From: Paenibacillus sp. GM2
GTDB lineage: Bacteria > Bacillota > Bacilli > Paenibacillales > Paenibacillaceae
Direction: 5' to 3'
Assembly (NCBI RefSeq): GCF_900069005.2
Contig: NZ_LN831279.1
Location: forward strand, 1,559,453-1,623,452
DNA length: 64,000 nt
Shown here: one piece after another, positions 35,531 to 44,529 of the stretch
Layout: each line of letters opens with the position of its first letter
Numbering within the stretch: the first letter of the stretch is position 1
Notes under the pieces: model-generated
Told to the model about the DNA's origin: nothing
Database searches by the model: none
Seen by the model: only the letters and a program-made list of their open reading frames with translations
Program-made: the position numbers and the translations under genes

Positions 35531-37840
35531 ATGACCTATCGAAGGAAGACGCCGGAAGAAATATTGCAATATATGGAACGAATGCGGCGTGGCAAACTTA
35601 AGATCCTGATCGGAGCGACTAGCGGCGCGGGCAAAACGTATCATATGCTGCGCGAGGGGCAGATTCTTAAATCGCAGGGAATCGATGTGATTGCCTGTGC
35701 AGTCACAACTTCCCGGCGCCAAGAGACCGTGGAGCAGCTGCACGGAATCGAACGTTGGCCGAGTATTCACTGGATGAAGGAAGGGATAGAGAAGAAGGAT
35801 CTTCCTCTGGGACAGCTCTTGCAACGCAATCCGGAAGTAGTGCTTGTTGACAATCTGGCTCATCGCAATCGGGAAGGGGCGCGCTTCTCAACCCGTCTCG
35901 AGGATATCTCTTTTCTGCTGGAACAAGGGATCAGCGTTATAACGACGATCAATGTATATGAATTGTCCGGCGCTGACATCATTGCCAGGCATTATACCGG
36001 AATCCGCGCGGAAAATACCGTGCCGCCGGAAACCCTGGATATGGCCGATGAGGTCAGATTCATCGATGTATCACCGGAAACCTTGCTGAAGCGGGTTGAA
36101 GACGGATTACTTGGTCATCAAGTCCCTCTAGCTATTTGCCACAGGGACAATGTCGCGGTACTTCGCGAGCTGTCCCTCAGGTTGATGGCCGATGGGATGA
36201 GCGATATGCTGGATAAGCATCGCATGTCGGAAGGTCTTGTCGGCCCTTCAGGGACCGCGGAACGGATTCTGGTCTCCGTCCAATATCATTGGAATGGCTC
36301 GATCTATATCCGGCGTGGGCAGCAGATCGCCAAGCGGCTGAATGGTGAGCTAATCGTCGTCGTTTATGTGAAGGCGGGCGTGGAGTTGACGCCGGAGCAA
36401 GCCGCCTTTAAGAGCTCGATTCAGCAGCTGTGCGATAAGATTGATGCTGAGTTTATCGAGCTGCCTTTACAAGGACGAAGGAAACTGGCAGGTCAGCTCG
36501 CCGAACTGGCGTTGGAGCGTAAGGTGACACGGATCGTAATGGGTCACTCCAAAATGAGCTTATGGCAGGAACTAAGAAAAGGCTCAGTGATAAAAGGCTT
36601 GCTGCGCAAGCTGCGAAGCACGGATTTATTCCTGATGGCTGATCGCGCCGAGAGCGAGGGCGAGCGGATCATGGCCATGCGTCCTGCCAAGCCCAATTCA
36701 GATAGAAGCGCTGCGTTTCGCCGGCCAAGCCAGGAGGAAGCCAACCAGCGGACCAGGAGTCTTCATAAGGGCTCGCTAAAGATATATATCGGTGCTGCCC
36801 CCGGCGTAGGCAAGACCTATACGATGCTGCGGGAAGGCAATCATCTTAAGGCCAAAGGGATCGACATTGTCATCGGATTGCTGGAGACTCACGGGAGGGA
36901 GGAAACAAAGGAGCAGATCGGAACGCTGGAACTGATTCCGCGGAGAAAATGGCCGTACCGGCAGACTGAATTGGAAGAAATGGATACAGAAGCGATCCTG
37001 CAGCGCAATCCCGAGGTTGTTCTGATCGATGAGTTGGCACACTCCAATGTTCCAGGTAGCAGGTTCAAGAAGCGATATGAGGATATACAGCAAATTCTCG
37101 AAGCGGGAATTTCCGTTATTACGACGGTGAATGTGCAGCATCTGGAGAGCTTAAATGATGCAGTTGAACGATTGACCGGGATACGGGTTCGCGAACGGGT
37201 TCCCGATGCGCTGATGCAAATGGCGGATGAGATTGAGCTGATTGATGTCACTCCGCAGATGCTGCAGCAGAGGCTGCGTGAAGGGAAGATTTACGCTCCT
37301 GCGAAAGTGGAGCAATCGCTGGACTCCTTCTTCAAGCTGGGAAATCTGATTGCGCTTCGGGAACTGGCACTTCGAGAGCTGGCCGATGATGTGGATGAAC
37401 GCCTGGAGTCCTGGGAGAGCAGGACGTCTTTGCGGGGACCATGGCGTAAGAAAGAGTTCATCTTTGTATGTATTACTCATAGCGATGGTGCTGAACGGAT
37501 TATCCGTCGCGGCTTCAGGCTGGCCTACCGTCTCAAAGCGGAATGGCATGTGGTCTATGTGGGAAATAATAATATAAGAAATGATTCACCAGAGCTGGTC
37601 AAGATCAGAAGCTTAACTCAGCAATTAGGCGGCCAGTTTGAGTTATTGCAGACGAGGCGGCATAAGGAGACAACAGCGAAGATGCTGGCTAGGGCGGAGG
37701 ATTTGGGCGCATCGCAGCTCATTATTGGGCAAGCGAAGCCGAAGAAGCTGCGCTTGCCCAATAATGAAGCATTATTTATGCATTTGCTCCGCGGCTCCAG
37801 AGTACGGGATGTGCTCATCGTCTCAAGAGAAGAATATTAA
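35531..37840 (+). CDS. kdpD: Kinase-less, tandemly duplicated KdpD sensor domain protein
   Basis: 769 residues from ATG 35531 (GAAGGTGG upstream). It contains two complete KdpD N-terminal modules in a row, each a P-loop sensor domain followed by a universal-stress-protein (USP) domain. Copy 1: P-loop GATSGAGKT (28-36), VDNLAH near 106, USP from about 246. Copy 2: P-loop GAAPGVGKT (421-429), IDELAH near 500, USP from about 644. Copy 1 has Asn in place of the acidic residue of DELAH, so it may be a degenerate ATPase. There are no membrane segments, histidine kinase domain, or downstream kdpE. In KdpD of S. aureus the USP domain binds c-di-AMP. Here it probably acts on the pump or on another kinase. 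Confidence 0.92.
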   Translation: MTYRRKTPEEILQYMERMRRGKLKILIGATSGAGKTYHMLREGQILKSQGIDVIACAVTTSRRQETVEQLHGIERWPSIHWMKEGIEKKDLPLGQLLQRNPEVVLVDNLAHRNREGARFSTRLEDISFLLEQGISVITTINVYELSGADIIARHYTGIRAENTVPPETLDMADEVRFIDVSPETLLKRVEDGLLGHQVPLAICHRDNVAVLRELSLRLMADGMSDMLDKHRMSEGLVGPSGTAERILVSVQYHWNGSIYIRRGQQIAKRLNGELIVVVYVKAGVELTPEQAAFKSSIQQLCDKIDAEFIELPLQGRRKLAGQLAELALERKVTRIVMGHSKMSLWQELRKGSVIKGLLRKLRSTDLFLMADRAESEGERIMAMRPAKPNSDRSAAFRRPSQEEANQRTRSLHKGSLKIYIGAAPGVGKTYTMLREGNHLKAKGIDIVIGLLETHGREETKEQIGTLELIPRRKWPYRQTELEEMDTEAILQRNPEVVLIDELAHSNVPGSRFKKRYEDIQQILEAGISVITTVNVQHLESLNDAVERLTGIRVRERVPDALMQMADEIELIDVTPQMLQQRLREGKIYAPAKVEQSLDSFFKLGNLIALRELALRELADDVDERLESWESRTSLRGPWRKKEFIFVCITHSDGAERIIRRGFRLAYRLKAEWHVVYVGNNNIRNDSPELVKIRSLTQQLGGQFELLQTRRHKETTAKMLARAEDLGASQLIIGQAKPKKLRLPNNEALFMHLLRGSRVRDVLIVSREEY

Positions 37841-37857
37841 CCTGAGAAAACATGAAA

Positions 37858-37892
37858 ACGCAGATCCATAAGGATCTGCGTGTCTTGTTTGT
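37858..37892 (+). terminator. Terminator of the kdp operon
   Basis: ACGCAGATCC pairs exactly with GGATCTGCGT and is followed by GTCTTGTTTG. Confidence 0.8.
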
Positions 37893-37901
37893 TAATTAGA
37901 C

Positions 37902-37930
37902 TTGTAATTATTAAAAAACTATGTTAAAAT
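37902..37930 (+). promoter_or_regulatory. SigA-type promoter candidate before the sigma-factor gene
   Basis: TTGTAA and TAAAAT are 17 bases apart in an AT-rich leader, 148 bases before the start codon. Confidence 0.4.
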
Positions 37931-38078
37931 GACGGATAGCCAAAACACAGGCGTTTCAATGCAATATTTAAATTTATATTAGCATAAACGCACTAAATTG
38001 TCAAATAGGCACACTGCTGGTAGAAATATTGAAAGCGGGAGTTATTTGTTTTTTATTTTTAGGGTGGGGGTCTGACTG

Positions 38079-38972
38079 ATGGCAGAGGATTTAAAACATA
38101 CTGAATCATACTTGACAGATGACCTATCGTTACCTCCTGGGGTTAAAATCGATGATCCGGTCAGAATGTATCTTAAAGAAATTGGACGCGTTCCTCTGTT
38201 GTCGGCTGAAGAAGAAATTGAGTTGGCACAAAGGGTAGAACAAGGTGATGAAGAAGCGAAACGCCGTTTGGCGGAAGCGAATTTGCGCCTTGTTGTAAGT
38301 ATCGCACGACGTTATGTCGGCCGGGGTATGGTATTTCTCGATTTGATCCAGGAAGGCAACATGGGCCTGATCAAGGCGGTAGAGAAATTTGATTATTCCA
38401 AAGGATTTAAATTCAGTACGTATGCAACATGGTGGATACGTCAGGCTATAACGAGAGCGATTGCCGACCAAGCCCGGACGATCCGTATTCCGGTGCATAT
38501 GGTTGAGACGATCAATAAGCTGATTCGCGTATCGAGACAATTGCTTCAGGAAATCGGCCGCGAGCCAACGCCGGAAGAGATTGCCGCTGAGATGGAGATC
38601 TCGCCGGAGAAGGTGCGCGAGATTATGAAGATTGCCCAAGAGCCGGTCTCTCTGGAGACGCCAATCGGTGAGGAGAATGACTCCAATCTGGGCGATTTTA
38701 TCGAGGATCATGAGGCGCTGGCGCCAGCGGATGCAGCTGCCTTCGAACTGCTGCGCGAACAGCTTGAGGAAGTGCTGGATACACTTACAGAGCGTGAGGA
38801 GAATGTGCTTCGACTGCGTTTCGGAATGGACGATGGGCGCTCCCGTACGCTGGAGGAAGTGGGCAAGGAATTTGGTGTTACACGGGAACGGATTCGTCAG
38901 ATTGAAGCCAAGGCGCTGCGCAAGCTAAGACATCCAAGCCGCAGCAAACGCTTGAAGGATTTCATGGAATAA
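38079..38972 (+). CDS. rpoD: RpoD/SigA-family sigma factor lacking region 1.1
   Basis: 297 residues, against about 370 for the B. subtilis SigA. Regions 1.2 to 4 are complete: [17 protein letters not shown] (2.2), [13 protein letters not shown] (2.3-2.4), [14 protein letters not shown] (3.0), and [26 protein letters not shown] region 4. Only the acidic autoinhibitory region 1.1 is missing. It is not next to dnaG here. It may be the single shortened housekeeping factor or a paralogue; it is the likely parent family of the fossil at 27906. GGTGGGGG precedes the ATG. Confidence 0.9.
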   Translation: MAEDLKHTESYLTDDLSLPPGVKIDDPVRMYLKEIGRVPLLSAEEEIELAQRVEQGDEEAKRRLAEANLRLVVSIARRYVGRGMVFLDLIQEGNMGLIKAVEKFDYSKGFKFSTYATWWIRQAITRAIADQARTIRIPVHMVETINKLIRVSRQLLQEIGREPTPEEIAAEMEISPEKVREIMKIAQEPVSLETPIGEENDSNLGDFIEDHEALAPADAAAFELLREQLEEVLDTLTEREENVLRLRFGMDDGRSRTLEEVGKEFGVTRERIRQIEAKALRKLRHPSRSKRLKDFME

Positions 38973-38999
38973 CCACATCATCTTCATTATTATATCTCT

Positions 39000-39034
39000 A
39001 AACAGGACCTGACTATCCGTCAGGTCCTGTTTAC
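39000..39034 (+). terminator. Terminator after the sigma-factor gene
   Basis: A perfect 14-bp stem, AAACAGGACCTGAC with GTCAGGTCCTGTTT, and loop TATCC. It is also convergent to the protease gene. Confidence 0.85.
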
Positions 39035-39084
39035 GGTTCATCGGAAGTTCTCATTTCCCAGTCAACAATTGTTCATCCGTGAGG

Positions 39085-40173
39085 TTATTTCGACTTGTTG
39101 TTTGTCTTGCATGTGCGGCAGGAGATTGACTTTAGCGTCTTAGCGGATAATGGATGTGTATATAGATAGCGTTTCTGTTTGCCGCGGTTTGGTAAGGAGA
39201 GAGACTGCTTACCGCTTCTGGCGACTCTTGCACCGAATACCTTCATGAACCAGTCAATCGGGTAAGAGATGGAGAGAAGGCCGTTATCAGAACCGGCGAA
39301 ATTGACGGCTGCGGCTTTATTGCCTTTCTTCGTCAGCCAGACGGAGCCAGAGTCTCCGGGTAAAGAGACCGGGTTCTTGCCGCGTATGATGCTCTGATTC
39401 TTGAAGGTAATCGTCCCCAGATCCCCATAATCACCGTAATTTACCTGGATATCCGTATGAATGGATTCCACTGTGCCTGTAACCACTCCGCTTGTTCTAC
39501 CTACCTTCTTGAATTTATCGCCTACTTTGTAGCTGGTAATATATCCGGGAACGTTTCCATACACAGCATATTTCGGCTTCACCAAGCTTCTCCTGAGCGG
39601 GCGAGAGATGGCAGCATCTATATAATTGTTTTTTTTCTTATGCAGCTTGACGTATTTGCTCATGTAACCGACAAGATCCTTCTTGATCGTCCCGCCATCG
39701 GCGCCGCCGGGCTGAATCGTCGCTGAAGTACGGTTTGAATTGTTGTTTACGAGCACATGGTTATTGCTAAGGATATATCGATCTAAGCCCTGAGGATCGG
39801 TACTTACAATCAGTCCGGCGGTGCCTGATTCATTGGCCCTGCCAATACTGTACCCGGCGATCACCGGACGTATGCGCTTCATGAACTTACCGCTGTCAGC
39901 ATTCTTTTTGAAGCCTTTGGAACGAACAACCCGTACCGGGACGCCGGATATTTTCTTGGCAATATTCGTTGACGGCTGCCGGGTGTGCGAGGTTTTGCGC
40001 TTGCGGGGGCTAGCGGTTGCCGCTGCCGGAGCAGCATAGACGATGACGGCCGCACCCTTGCCCGGCTTGCCCGGTTCCTTCAATCCGACACCAATCCCGT
40101 GGATTCCCCGCTTTTTAAGCATGGTGTTGGCGATGCGCTGCTTCAATAAGTACGCTTTACGAAAACTGGTCAA
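39085..40173 (-). CDS. Trypsin-like serine protease, spore-former type
   Basis: 362 residues, TTG start with AAAGGTG upstream. A chymotrypsin-fold peptidase with catalytic residues visible as LSNNHVLV (His), NYIDAAISRP (Asp) and SLPGDSGSVWL (Ser). There is no classical signal peptide. The N-terminal part has a HGIGVGLKEPGK segment and a positively charged low-complexity stretch (about 55-85). The C-terminus is strongly basic and carries CRTCK. Substrate unknown; it could be spore-surface related because it lies near collagen-like genes, but this is inference. Confidence 0.8.
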   Translation of the reverse strand: MTSFRKAYLLKQRIANTMLKKRGIHGIGVGLKEPGKPGKGAAVIVYAAPAAATASPRKRKTSHTRQPSTNIAKKISGVPVRVVRSKGFKKNADSGKFMKRIRPVIAGYSIGRANESGTAGLIVSTDPQGLDRYILSNNHVLVNNNSNRTSATIQPGGADGGTIKKDLVGYMSKYVKLHKKKNNYIDAAISRPLRRSLVKPKYAVYGNVPGYITSYKVGDKFKKVGRTSGVVTGTVESIHTDIQVNYGDYGDLGTITFKNQSIIRGKNPVSLPGDSGSVWLTKKGNKAAAVNFAGSDNGLLSISYPIDWFMKVFGARVARSGKQSLSLPNRGKQKRYLYTHPLSAKTLKSISCRTCKTNNKSK

Positions 40174-40331
40174 TTGGCATTCACCTTTCTCTGCGCTTTT
40201 TGTTCCATTCTATGCAGCAGGCATGGCACCTGCCTGCCCAAGCTTAAGCAGCTTGTCATTGCCATCCGGATCGAAATTGGATTGACGTTGCTCTGCTAAT
40301 GTAATATAATTTCTCGTAGTGATTTGAATAA

Positions 40332-40384
40332 TATAGGCGATGGAGTTCGCCATAACCGCCGTGAGGCTAATGACTCCTACCAGG
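40332..40384 (+). ncRNA. Fluoride (crcB-type) riboswitch
   Basis: ATAGGCGATGGAGTTCGCCATAAC, then a short GCC...GGC stem and CTAATGACTCCTACC match the conserved fluoride aptamer (GGCGATGGTGTTCGCCATAAACGC...GCTAATG). Its 3' part overlaps the terminator stem at 40372, the usual design: fluoride binding stops the terminator from forming and switches the gene on. Confidence 0.93.
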
Positions 40385-40415
40385 TATGGATATCCTGGTA
40401 GGAGTCTGTTTTTTT
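40372..40415 (+). terminator. Expression platform terminator of the fluoride riboswitch
   Basis: GACTCCTACCAGG pairs exactly with CCTGGTAGGAGTC and is followed by TGTTTTTTTT. Confidence 0.9.
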
Positions 40416-40485
40416 TAGCGCTGGGAGAAACGGAGTATCTAGCCTTTCACGCGGCAGCAACATTAAGCCAGAGAAGAGGAATCAG

Positions 40486-41832
40486 ATGATGAATGAACAA
40501 AACGGGGAGAAGAGGGAACGCCTGTTGTATAGTTTCCCGCATATTGCTTATTTGGGCTCTTTTTTGAAGTGGCTTGTTCTTGGTGGGATAGTTGGAATCC
40601 TCGCCGGGAGTGCCTCGGCCTTATTCTTGCACAGTCTGGATTACGTAACACAGCAGCGTATTTCCCATCCTTGGCTGTTATTCCTGCTGCCTGTTGGCGG
40701 AGCGTTGGTCAGCTATATGTATATGAGGTTCGGCGGCAGCAGTTCAAGAGGGAATAACTTGATTCTGGAAGGGATCCAGAATGGAGGGGAGACTATTCCA
40801 TTGCGAATGGCCCCGCTTGTCCTGTTGGGCACGCTGATTACGCATTTATTCGGCGGCTCGGCCGGACGGGAGGGAACGGCAGTACAGATGGGAGGAAGCC
40901 TGGCAGAGTGGTTCGGTAAAATGATTAAAATCGATGCGCTGGATCGACGGATTTTACTCATGTGCGGCGTCAGCGGCGGCTTCGGCTCCGTGTTCGGCAC
41001 ACCGCTTGCCGGAACGGTCTTTGGCCTTGAAGTTATTGCGATTGGCCTGATGAGTTATCGCGCGCTTATTCCGTGCTTTGCAGCCAGCTTCATTGGAGAC
41101 ATAGTAGCGACTCATGTATGGGGCGTCCATCATACGAGCTATTCCGTTGATTGGATTCCGCCCTTGTCTGTTGGTGTCGTGTTAAAAGTCCTGCTGGCTT
41201 CCGTGATCTTCGGCCTGGTCAGTCTCTGCTTCAGTGAGCTCACTCATTTTTTTAAGAGAACCTTTTCCAGGGTATTTAAGAACCCGATAATAAAATCCGC
41301 CGTTGGCGGTGCAATCGTCATTGCGCTTGTGTATATCGCAGGCAGCCGTGATTATTTGGGGTTGGGCATACCTCTGATCACCTCCTCGTTGACGGAAGGA
41401 GTATCTCCATTCGCTTTCTTATGGAAGCTTCTATTTACTTCAATTACGCTTGGGTCCGGATTTCAGGGAGGCGAGGTAACGCCATTATTCGTTATCGGCT
41501 CGACCCTTGGGCATTCCCTGGCAAGTCTACTCCATATATATGGCCCTTTCCTGGCTGCGCTTGGTTTTATCGCAGTCTTCTCCGGGGCAACGAGTACACC
41601 GATCGCCTGCTTTATCATGGGGGTTGAAATCTTCGGCTCCGAAGGGGCGTTGTATATGTTCATGGCTTGTATCGTAAGCTATGTGTTCTCGGGGCATACG
41701 GGAATATATTCTTCTCAACAAATCGGCATGTCCAAGAGCGGGTTGCTGCAGGTGGATACAGGGTCCTCGCTTGAGGATTGGAAAAACACGAAGAAAACGA
41801 AGAAGAAAGCAGCACAATCGAGCAATAAGTAA
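40486..41832 (+). CDS. CLC-type fluoride/proton antiporter (CLC-F like)
   Basis: 448 residues, about ten or twelve membrane helices. CLC motifs are visible: GGSAGREGTAVQMGG (gating Glu in REGT), GGFGSVFGTPLAGTVFGLEV and GSGFQGGEVTPLFVIG. GREGT instead of GREGP and the fluoride riboswitch upstream point to the fluoride-exporting branch rather than a chloride channel. The upstream region has AGAGAAGAGG near the ATG at 40486; an in-frame ATG at 40489 is also possible. Confidence 0.9.
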   Translation: MMNEQNGEKRERLLYSFPHIAYLGSFLKWLVLGGIVGILAGSASALFLHSLDYVTQQRISHPWLLFLLPVGGALVSYMYMRFGGSSSRGNNLILEGIQNGGETIPLRMAPLVLLGTLITHLFGGSAGREGTAVQMGGSLAEWFGKMIKIDALDRRILLMCGVSGGFGSVFGTPLAGTVFGLEVIAIGLMSYRALIPCFAASFIGDIVATHVWGVHHTSYSVDWIPPLSVGVVLKVLLASVIFGLVSLCFSELTHFFKRTFSRVFKNPIIKSAVGGAIVIALVYIAGSRDYLGLGIPLITSSLTEGVSPFAFLWKLLFTSITLGSGFQGGEVTPLFVIGSTLGHSLASLLHIYGPFLAALGFIAVFSGATSTPIACFIMGVEIFGSEGALYMFMACIVSYVFSGHTGIYSSQQIGMSKSGLLQVDTGSSLEDWKNTKKTKKKAAQSSNK

Positions 41833-41853
41833 CCTTTATAACGCAAGGCAGCA

Positions 41854-41890
41854 CAGGAGGCTGCTCAGTAATATGAGCAGCCTCCTGTTT
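41854..41890. terminator. Bidirectional terminator between convergent genes
   Basis: CAGGAGGCTGCTCA pairs exactly with TGAGCAGCCTCCTG, a 14-bp stem with loop GTAATA and TTTG. Confidence 0.8.
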
Positions 41891-41907
41891 GATGCATGTC
41901 GCTTGAT

Positions 41908-42327
41908 TCAGGAAGTAATTGTGATGACGGGTGCGGAAATATCCGGTGGTGTTGACAGAGTCGATGATACGTTGGCAAAGCTGACGATCTCCAGTTGGAT
42001 TGGCGTACCGGCGGAAAGATCGGGCGTCGTCGCGGTCAATACAAGACTGTCTGTTGCCAGTGTGGATAGTGATTGCTGCTGAATAACTCCGTTAATATAG
42101 ACGTTGAAGTAGTCATTGGCGGTTAACGCTGGCAGCGCAGTGATTGCAGTATCCGTGTCGTCTACGAAGCTTCCGGCTGGAATTGTAGTATCCGTAGCTC
42201 CTAACATGCCTGCAGTCAGTGTGGCAAAATATCGGGTTGTGTCCGGGTTTAATGTTGTTGTAACTGCGCCGCCGCTGGCAACGGGGGCGCTTGCTGTGGC
42301 TGTAAATACCGGTTTAATAACGGCCAT
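41908..42327 (-). CDS. DUF4183 domain protein
   Basis: 139 residues rich in Thr, Ala and Ser. The DUF4183 fold runs from about residue 30 to the end, with TTRYFATLTAGM and later FNVYINGVIQQQ and DSLVLTATTPDLSAGTPIQLEI. It has no signal peptide. Such proteins occur with spore-surface collagen-like proteins, and the collagen-like gene on the other strand carries the same kind of domain. AAGGAGTGAG on the minus strand sets the start. Confidence 0.85.
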   Translation of the reverse strand: MAVIKPVFTATASAPVASGGAVTTTLNPDTTRYFATLTAGMLGATDTTIPAGSFVDDTDTAITALPALTANDYFNVYINGVIQQQSLSTLATDSLVLTATTPDLSAGTPIQLEIVSFANVSSTLSTPPDISAPVITITS

Positions 42328-42490
42328 GGATTCTCACTCCTTATAAATATATGACTAGATCGAGAGATTCTCGATTTATAATATATAATGATTATTTTAT
42401 AGAATGGCAACGGCGTTTCTACATAGGGATTATTTTTAAACATTTGCCCCGAATTTGGGTAATGTGTCCATTTCTTCGCCATGGATTCAA

Positions 42491-42499
42491 CATAAGATA
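42491..42499 (+). promoter_or_regulatory. SigK/SigE-like -10 box before the collagen-like gene
   Basis: CATAAGATA fits the mother-cell sigma -10 consensus CATANNNTA, 45 bases before the start codon. I see no convincing -35. Confidence 0.35.
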
Positions 42500-42535
42500 A
42501 CATAGTCAAGAATCATGGATCGAGGAGGTGGGTTA

Positions 42536-43390
42536 ATGGTTTTACGCAGTCTTAACCGACGAAGAATAAAGCGGCGCAGACGTTCCTATGCCTTTAGATT
42601 GGAACGGATAGGGCAGCATGCAAAATTAGCCAAGTGGCGCAAAGGAAAGAGACATCCCAATAAAACGCATCACTTCGAGAAGAATAAACGGCGTTGGAGG
42701 AAACATCATGAGGAAGTAATCCAACTTCCCCATTGTGCTCCTCCACCCCCCAATAAACCGTCGCATCTGCCCCCGGATAGCCACGCAGGTTGGAACAATC
42801 CCCCTGGCATAGGAACACCTGGTTCACGAGGTCCGGAAGGCAAACCGGGATTGCAAGGTTCAGAAGGGCTTCCAGGACCGCATGGCCCCCAAGGACCGCA
42901 AGGTCCGCCGGGGCCACAAGGGATACCCGGATCCATAGGGCCTGGAGGGCTTCCAGGTCCGCCGGGAGATCAGGGACCGCCCGGGCCACCGGGAATCCAG
43001 GGATTGCGGGGATTTTCCGGTCCTCAAGGAGATCCGGGGCCTCCCGGGCCTGCGGGACCACAAGGGCCACCAGGACCACCCGGGGGAAGTAATTTAAGCG
43101 TCATCGTATTGCCCTTCCGCTATTTCTATTTTCCTGATTCAGACCTGCAAGCTTCCGTGGTCATACCTGTAGAACAATTCCAGAATGATGATGGAAATAA
43201 TGCCACTCAGTTTCTTGGTCCCGACCCTAGCAATTACTCGAATTTGTATATTAACGGTCTTTTGCAGGAGGGGCAAATATATGAGGTCACCGCCGATTCA
43301 TTAATGCTTGAGCTTGGGGATGATACCGTATTTGCCGGTACGCCGATTATCCTGGAACAAGTAAAAATCAGCTTGCGAAGCAGCGGATAA
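42536..43390 (+). CDS. Collagen-like protein with C-terminal DUF4183 domain
   Basis: 284 residues from ATG 42536, behind CGAGGAGGTGGG; an upstream ATG at 42515 lies in the ribosome site. The first 65 residues are very basic (for example [15 protein letters not shown]). About 28 Gly-X-Y triplets follow (about 85-180), with many GPP/GPQ units, then a DUF4183 domain ([16 protein letters not shown] and [12 protein letters not shown]). The predicted triple-helical stalk with a globular end suits an exosporium fibre protein. It faces the DUF4183 gene across a 208-base gap. Confidence 0.88.
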   Translation: MVLRSLNRRRIKRRRRSYAFRLERIGQHAKLAKWRKGKRHPNKTHHFEKNKRRWRKHHEEVIQLPHCAPPPPNKPSHLPPDSHAGWNNPPGIGTPGSRGPEGKPGLQGSEGLPGPHGPQGPQGPPGPQGIPGSIGPGGLPGPPGDQGPPGPPGIQGLRGFSGPQGDPGPPGPAGPQGPPGPPGGSNLSVIVLPFRYFYFPDSDLQASVVIPVEQFQNDDGNNATQFLGPDPSNYSNLYINGLLQEGQIYEVTADSLMLELGDDTVFAGTPIILEQVKISLRSSG

Positions 43391-43605
43391 GGAGGACGGA
43401 TCGCAACGTCAGGTCGGAAGAAGCTTAGACATCAGGAATCCGGCATGGCGTTGTGGTTCGTGGATGAATAGTAGATCAAACGGTGGAATTACCGTGACTT
43501 TTAGGACAGATCAGTTAGAATAGGAAGTAGATTGGACAAAATTATGTGAATGATCTGATAGATCATCGCTGGCGAGTGCTTGAGATTGGAGAAGAGAGAA
43601 CGTAT

Positions 43606-44484
43606 ATGAAGAAATTCAAGAAATTTTATATTGAGACGACGAGCATTTGCAATTTGGCCTGTAGTTTCTGCCCGCCCACGGAGAGACAAGCCCGTTTTAT
43701 TAAAGTGGAGGATTTCAACAAAATTCTGGATGACATTAAGCCGCATACGGATTACATATATTTTCATGTAAAAGGCGAACCGCTGCTTCACCCCAAGATC
43801 GATCAATTGCTTGATCTAAGCTATGAAAAAGGTTTTAAAGTGAATATAACAACAAATGGGACGTTGATTCATAAGGCAGCTCCGAAGCTGCTCGGCAAGC
43901 CTGCGTTAAGGCAAATGAATTTCTCCTTGCACAGCTTTGACGGACATGCCGGGTCTGAGAATCGTGAAGGCTATTTGCGGGAGATCTTCAATTTCGTACG
44001 CGAAGCGACGGCGCTATCGGATTTGATCGTGTCCTTCCGACTTTGGAATCTAACGAGGGATAATGTCGAGAATCATATTCGCAGCCGCAATAGAGCTACT
44101 CTAGGTTTGATCGAAGAGGAGTTCGGACTGGATTACCGGATTGAGGAGAAGGTAGTTCCTGGCAGCGGTGTTAAAATTGCTGAGCGGATTTATTTAAATC
44201 AGGATGTAGAGTTCGATTGGCCTGATCTGAAAGCGGAAGAGGATGATGGACGCGGGTTCTGTCATGCGCTGCGCAACCAGGCGGGAATTCTAGTCGATGG
44301 TACAGTGATCCCTTGTTGCCTGGATGGAGAGGGAGTTATTAACTTAGGCAATGTGTACGATAAGCCATTCTCTGAAATTGTAGAGGGGGAGCGCGCAAAT
44401 CGCTTGTACGAAGGATTCTCACGCAGGGAAGCTGTCGAGGAGCTGTGCCGCAAATGCGGGTATCGCCGCCGATTCGGGAAATAA
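43606..44484 (+). CDS. Radical SAM/SPASM domain protein
   Basis: 292 residues from ATG 43606. The [4Fe-4S]/SAM motif is TSICNLACSFCPP, i.e. Cys-x3-Cys-x2-Cys, near residue 13. NITTNGTLI and FSLHSFDG follow, and a C-terminal SPASM-like region carries FCHALRN, VIPCCLDGEG and CRKCGY, binding at least one further cluster. It is encoded alone, so no peptide or enzyme partner is evident. The frame is open from 43546, but that part has no good site. Between 43391 and 43605 nothing is seen. Confidence 0.85.
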   Translation: MKKFKKFYIETTSICNLACSFCPPTERQARFIKVEDFNKILDDIKPHTDYIYFHVKGEPLLHPKIDQLLDLSYEKGFKVNITTNGTLIHKAAPKLLGKPALRQMNFSLHSFDGHAGSENREGYLREIFNFVREATALSDLIVSFRLWNLTRDNVENHIRSRNRATLGLIEEEFGLDYRIEEKVVPGSGVKIAERIYLNQDVEFDWPDLKAEEDDGRGFCHALRNQAGILVDGTVIPCCLDGEGVINLGNVYDKPFSEIVEGERANRLYEGFSRREAVEELCRKCGYRRRFGK

Positions 44485-44529
44485 GGGGAGTTAAGAAAAT
44501 GTATCGCTGGAAGCGATGCAGGAGGAATC

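Noticed and set aside
39085..40173. Phage or toxin protease
   Set aside because: No phage genes nearby; the trypsin-like triad and the neighbourhood fit an ordinary chromosomal protease.
42594..43079. Minus-strand ORF opposite the first collagen-like gene
   Set aside because: Mirror of Gly-X-Y codons, with no start signal.
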